A stretch of DNA of 64,000 bases from Ensifer sesbaniae. GTDB taxonomy: Bacteria; Pseudomonadota; Alphaproteobacteria; Rhizobiales; Rhizobiaceae. Below are positions 60,605-64,000 of the stretch, in pieces. How positions within the stretch are numbered: the stretch's first letter is position 1; each line of letters starts with the position of its first letter. A program made the translations under genes and the position numbers. The notes under the pieces were generated by a model. It was given only the letters and a program-made list of their open reading frames with translations, did not search any database and was not told the origin of the DNA. The stretch is taken from the NCBI RefSeq assembly GCF_013283665.1, contig NZ_JABEKU010000002.1:990863-1054862 (forward strand). Reading direction: 5' to 3'.

Positions 60605-61643
60605 ATCCTGAGCGCGCGCTCTGCCTGAGGTCGGCAAGCAACGCTTCTGCCTCCCACGCCTTCGGCCCGGAGGCGGCGGCCTCCTTGACTAGCGTGCACA
60701 GCCGCGCGTTGACCGGTGCCCGACGATCAAGCCTTGCCGCAAGCGCGACGACTGCGCCATTGATCCAATCCACTTCGGGGAAGCGGCCGGCGGCAAGGTC
60801 GTCGGCCATGGAGGAGCGCGCCGTGGGGTCGATCTTCAGCATGCGACCGGCAATGATCCGGAACAGGGCATCCGGCAGGCTCAGGACGGGCGGCAGCCAA
60901 GCTGGTGGCAGCGGTGTCAGGCGTGCCGGCTGGAGGCGCCCCTCAGCGGCCAGCAGCGAAAGTGCTTCCCGCTGGGCAATCGCCAGACAAAGGCGAAAGC
61001 CCCGCATCCGGAGCTCTTCACTCAAGGGCAAGCCGGAGAGCGCGTTGATTGCGTTGTTGAGGTTCATCAGCAGCTTCGCCCATTGCACCGCTTCCATATC
61101 GCCGCGCAGGTCGAGCGCCAGTCCCGCGGCCCTGAAGAGCGGTACGGCCGCGGCCGTCACCGGGTCGTCCTCGACGGCAATGCTCCCTTCCGTTGCACGA
61201 TGCAGATGAGCCGGTCCGGGTGCCGTCACGTTGAACGGAACCATGCCGCGCAGGATTTTGGCAGACGGCAGAAGCTGCTGCAGGATCGCTGTGTTGCTCA
61301 CCCCATTCTGAAGGCTGAGGACGCGAATGCCGGAGCGTAGCACCGCGCAGAGCTCTTTCGCAGCAACCGCGGTCTGCCCGGACTTGACCGTCAGGAGGAT
61401 GAGATCGCAAGCCGCCAGGCGAGAAACCGACTCGGAGTAGACGACCCGTTCGGGCGCGACGAAATCGTCACGTCCGTCCAGATCGGTGAGGCGCAATCCA
61501 TCTTTCTGCCAGGCGGCACCGCGGGCCGACCGGCCGACGAAAACGACCTCCGCGCCACCAGCCAAAAGGCACCCGCCGACAAAACCGCCGACCGCGCCGG
61601 CACCGAACACTCCGATCTTCACGACACCCGCCCCCTCCCGCAT
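60603..61643 (-). CDS. 2-dehydropantoate 2-reductase family protein
   Basis: A 346-residue PanE/ApbA-like protein: nucleotide loop GVFGAGAVGGFVGGCLLAGG, the block LLTVKSGQTAVAAKEL, SLQNGVSNTAIL, and in the C-terminal domain KLLMNLNNAINALSG, which carries the catalytic Lys and Asn, then EVDWINGAVV. It would reduce ketopantoate or a similar 2-oxo acid with NADPH; many genomes have several paralogues with other substrates. A GTG at 61622 is an alternative start that begins at the nucleotide fold. Confidence 0.85.
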   Translation of the reverse strand: MREGAGVVKIGVFGAGAVGGFVGGCLLAGGAEVVFVGRSARGAAWQKDGLRLTDLDGRDDFVAPERVVYSESVSRLAACDLILLTVKSGQTAVAAKELCAVLRSGIRVLSLQNGVSNTAILQQLLPSAKILRGMVPFNVTAPGPAHLHRATEGSIAVEDDPVTAAAVPLFRAAGLALDLRGDMEAVQWAKLLMNLNNAINALSGLPLSEELRMRGFRLCLAIAQREALSLLAAEGRLQPARLTPLPPAWLPPVLSLPDALFRIIAGRMLKIDPTARSSMADDLAAGRFPEVDWINGAVVALAARLDRRAPVNARLCTLVKEAAASGPKAWEAEALLADLRQSARSG

Positions 61644-61686
61644 GCCTGGGAGTATAGGCCGGCATCGTCGCTTTCCAACTCGTCGT

Positions 61687-62541
61687 TCATGATCGAGCGG
61701 AAACGCCTTGACTGAGCCAGATGCTGCCGACGACCGACAGGATGCCGACAAGCTGAAAGGCATTCAAGGACTGGCCCAGGAATACCCATCCGAGCAGGAC
61801 GGCCGTCAGCGGGCTCAGGAAGAGAAGCGCCGACACCGCCGCCGAATCCAGCCGACCGATGCCGCGAAACCAGAGAACATAGGTCAGCGCCGCGCCGATC
61901 AGGCTCAACCAGGCGAGCGCAAGCAGATTGGGAACGGTCGGCAACGGCACCGCCGGCTCGAAGACAAGGGCGACGGGAACGAGGAGCAAGCCACCGGCCG
62001 TAAGCTGCCAGGCCGTGGAGGTGAGCAGCGATTCCGGCGACTTCCATCTTCGGGCCAGGACATTGCCGAAGGCCATGGAAACTGCCCCGGCAAGACCGGC
62101 TGCGATCCCGACCTCGTCGAGTGCGGCCTGCGGTGTCAGCACCAAAAGGGCCACACCGACAATGCCGACCATGGCCGCGACAACCGACAAGGGGCGGATC
62201 GGCGCCTTCAGGAGAAGCGCCGCGATGAAGACGACGACCAAAGGCTGGACCGCCGCAACGGTTGCAGCGACGCCGCCTGGAAGCCGATAGGCTGCGACGA
62301 ACAGCATGCTCAGAAAGATCGAGATGTTGAGCGCGCCGAGCGCAAAGGCGCGAAACCACCAGATGCCGGTCGGCAGTCGCCGGACGATCAGCAGCAGGAG
62401 CAATCCGGCTGGCAATGCGCGCAACAGGGAGACCGTCAGCGGCGAGAAGCCCTGCAGGAACTCGGTGGCGACGATATAGGTGCTGCCCCAAATGACGGGA
62501 GCGATTGCCGTGAAGGTGATATCGGAAAGGTCGGCTTTCAT
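61687..62541 (-). CDS. EamA/DMT-family transporter
   Basis: A 284-residue ten-helix transporter with two EamA repeats: TFTAIAPVIWGSTYIVATEFL at the start and ALTYVLWFRGIGRLDSAAVSALLFLSPLTAVLLGWVFLGQ in the second repeat. It is probably an exporter of a metabolite. Its ATG overlaps the TGA of the upstream nitroreductase gene, so the two are translated together. A role in export of a nitroreductase product or an amino acid is open. Confidence 0.85.
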   Translation of the reverse strand: MKADLSDITFTAIAPVIWGSTYIVATEFLQGFSPLTVSLLRALPAGLLLLLIVRRLPTGIWWFRAFALGALNISIFLSMLFVAAYRLPGGVAATVAAVQPLVVVFIAALLLKAPIRPLSVVAAMVGIVGVALLVLTPQAALDEVGIAAGLAGAVSMAFGNVLARRWKSPESLLTSTAWQLTAGGLLLVPVALVFEPAVPLPTVPNLLALAWLSLIGAALTYVLWFRGIGRLDSAAVSALLFLSPLTAVLLGWVFLGQSLNAFQLVGILSVVGSIWLSQGVSARS

Positions 62542-63152
62542 GAGAAGTGAAGAACCTCGGCGAGCGGTCGGCGTGGTTTTTGCGGCCAGTTTCCGGGTGC
62601 AGCGCGGCCAACCGCGACAAGCATTGCCGGCAGTTCGTCCGGCCCCAGATTGAATTCCTGCGCCACGCCCTCGGCATCGAAGCCTCCCATCGCGCCGGAC
62701 GACAGTCCCAACGCTTCGGCGGCGTAGATCAGGGTCGCGGCACCGAGGGTCGCCGAACGCACCGCTTCGTCGCGGGCAACCTTTGCATCGGCATATTGCG
62801 CGCGCACGGCTTCCTGCCAACCGGAGACCATCTCGGTTTGCATGTATCCAGTCTCGACGAAGGGACGCAGCCTGGCAGCGAGCGCCGCGTGATCGGGCAG
62901 CAGGCCGCAGATGATGAAGGTGACGGCGGCTTCCGAGACCTTGGCTTGCCCGTGCGCCACCTCACGCAGCCTGGCTTTGCCTTCCGGTGTGCGCACAGCG
63001 ATGAATCGCCAGTTCTGAAGATTGTAGGCCGTTGGCGCGTGGGTCGCGAGGCGCACCAGTTCCTCGATTTCCGCGTCCGCCAACGCATGGGTCGCATCGA
63101 ACCGATTGGCGGACGCGCGCCGTTCGATCAGGGCGATCATGGGATGTGTCAT
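62538..63152 (-). CDS. nitroreductase-family FMN oxidoreductase
   Basis: A 204-residue nitroreductase: IERRASANRFDATHALADAEIEELVRLATHAPTAYNLQNWRFIAV carries the FMN phosphate Arg-rich start and the SPSxxNxQPW-like block (here APTAYNLQNW). The C-terminal GMGGFDAEGV-like stretch reads SSGAMGGFDAEGVAQEF. It reduces nitro groups, quinones or flavins with NAD(P)H. It heads an operon with a DMT transporter and is divergent from a LysR regulator. The ATG 63152 is chosen for normal family length. Confidence 0.88.
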   Translation of the reverse strand: MTHPMIALIERRASANRFDATHALADAEIEELVRLATHAPTAYNLQNWRFIAVRTPEGKARLREVAHGQAKVSEAAVTFIICGLLPDHAALAARLRPFVETGYMQTEMVSGWQEAVRAQYADAKVARDEAVRSATLGAATLIYAAEALGLSSGAMGGFDAEGVAQEFNLGPDELPAMLVAVGRAAPGNWPQKPRRPLAEVLHFS

Positions 63153-63256
63153 TCTTTGAGTCCGATTGAAGGTCATTCGGACCGACCGTATTGAAATCAC
63201 CCGCGATTGATAATATCGCCATTTCACAAGACATCATTCACCGGTGGAAAACTATC

Positions 63257-64000
63257 GTGGATCGCTATACCGCCCTCCAGGTCTTCCGCCACGTGGCCGA
63301 ACTCGGCAGTTTTGCCGAGGCCGGGCGTAAGCTCGGCCTGTCTCCTGCCGCAATCAGCAAGAATGTTGCCGAGCTCGAAGCAAGCGTCGGCGCGCGGCTC
63401 ATCAACCGAACCACGCGACGCATGGCGCTGACGGACGAGGGGAAACTCTATCTCGAGCATGTCGTGCGCGGACTGGATGCATTGAAGGATGCCGACGCGG
63501 CGCTATCGCCCATCCGGCAAACGCCGGGCGGAACGTTACGCGTCGCCGCTCCGATGACCGTGACACTGATGCGACTTTCCTCCGTCATCCCCGAGTTCCT
63601 GTCCCGCTACCCGGACCTCAAGCTCGATCTGCATCTCGACGACAGGCGCGTCGATATCGTGCGGGAGGGATTCGATCTCGCCATTCGCGGCAGCGACAAG
63701 CTGGAGGATTCAAGCCTGATCGCCAGGAAACTCGCGGTCATGCCGCATGTCGTTTGTTCGGCACCCGCCTATTTCGAGGCGCATGGCGAACCGACGGACC
63801 CCGTGGACCTGAAATCGCACAACTGTATCCGCTTCAGTCTTTCGGGCCATGCGGACTTATGGGAGTTTCGCAAGGGCAGTCGAACTGAAAAGGTGACCGT
63901 GAAAGCCCGCTATTCCGTGACGTCAAGCCTTGCCGTTCGCGACGCACTGCGCGCCGGCTTCGGGATCAGCCTGATACCCCTTCCTTATGTGGAAGACGAC
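63257..64000 (+). CDS. LysR-family regulator, cut by the right edge
   Basis: The frame starts with GTG at 63257 and stays open to the window end (248 codons seen of about 300). The N-terminal helix-turn-helix is DRYTALQVFRHVAELGSFAEAGRKLGLSPAAISKNVAELEASVGARLINRTTRRMALTDEG. The effector domain begins with TLRVAAPMTV and has FDLAIRGSDKLEDSSLIARKL. It is of the CrgA/DsdC-like group common near oxidoreductases. It is divergent from the nitroreductase gene, with about 100 bases between, and probably controls it. Confidence 0.9.
   Translation, partial: MDRYTALQVFRHVAELGSFAEAGRKLGLSPAAISKNVAELEASVGARLINRTTRRMALTDEGKLYLEHVVRGLDALKDADAALSPIRQTPGGTLRVAAPMTVTLMRLSSVIPEFLSRYPDLKLDLHLDDRRVDIVREGFDLAIRGSDKLEDSSLIARKLAVMPHVVCSAPAYFEAHGEPTDPVDLKSHNCIRFSLSGHADLWEFRKGSRTEKVTVKARYSVTSSLAVRDALRAGFGISLIPLPYVEDD

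Noticed and set aside
1-64000. CRISPR arrays, transposase genes, IS ends, tRNA or rRNA genes
   Set aside because: No regularly spaced repeats, transposase motifs or tRNA/rRNA-like stretches were recognised by reading. A dedicated scan (tRNAscan, ISfinder) would be decisive.

Overview
The window is GC-rich, densely packed, and built of short operons with many ATGA overlaps, four ABC importers and many one-component regulators. This, together with a repeat resembling the RIME-type intergenic elements of rhizobia, suggests an alphaproteobacterium of the Rhizobiaceae (Sinorhizobium/Ensifer-like). No rRNA, tRNA, CRISPR array or intact insertion sequence was seen.

Layout. 1-3.2 kb: two glutathione-transferase-family genes, a VOC protein and a small unknown. 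3.5-6.8 kb: a sugar-type (CUT1) importer with no ATPase gene and an apparent deletion scar of an aldo/keto reductase. 6.8-14.9 kb: CHRD protein, TetR/MFS efflux pair, cysteine hydrolase, HWE histidine kinase plus receiver protein, ArsR/SRPBCC pair, DMT transporter. 15-18.7 kb: amidase, LuxR-type regulator, APC permease. 18.8-44.3 kb: the main catabolic block. 44.5-47 kb: UvrD/Rep helicase. 47-54.6 kb: galactose/arabinose block (SDR, DgoD, GntR regulator, AraFGH, aldose 1-epimerase). 54.6-64 kb: EmrAB-like efflux pair with a frameshift, cupin, NmrA-like protein, wHTH/TPR regulator, ketopantoate-reductase-like protein, DMT transporter, nitroreductase, and a LysR gene cut by the right edge.

Central story. 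The 18.8-44.3 kb block encodes an apparently complete route from tryptophan to central metabolism. Tryptophan 2,3-dioxygenase, an HGGxW-type kynurenine formamidase and kynureninase would yield anthranilate plus alanine. A benzoate-CoA-ligase-family enzyme would make 2-aminobenzoyl-CoA. A flavin monooxygenase/old-yellow-enzyme fusion like the Azoarcus evansii 2-aminobenzoyl-CoA monooxygenase/reductase would dearomatise it. A nine-gene beta-oxidation-like operon follows (SDR, two crotonase-fold proteins, two acyl-CoA dehydrogenases, thioesterase, Rid-family protein, hydroxyacyl-CoA dehydrogenase, thiolase). Two ABC importers (Liv-type and TrpXYZ-type), a GntR and a MarR regulator are embedded. 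A near-palindrome with the core TTTARGCTTGAAAT lies in front of both the formamidase/ligase and the monooxygenase promoters, which suggests one MarR regulon.

The second coherent unit pairs AraFGH-type uptake and mutarotation with DgoD galactonate dehydratase and a likely sugar 1-dehydrogenase (De Ley-Doudoroff-type galactose oxidation). Its later steps are not in this window.
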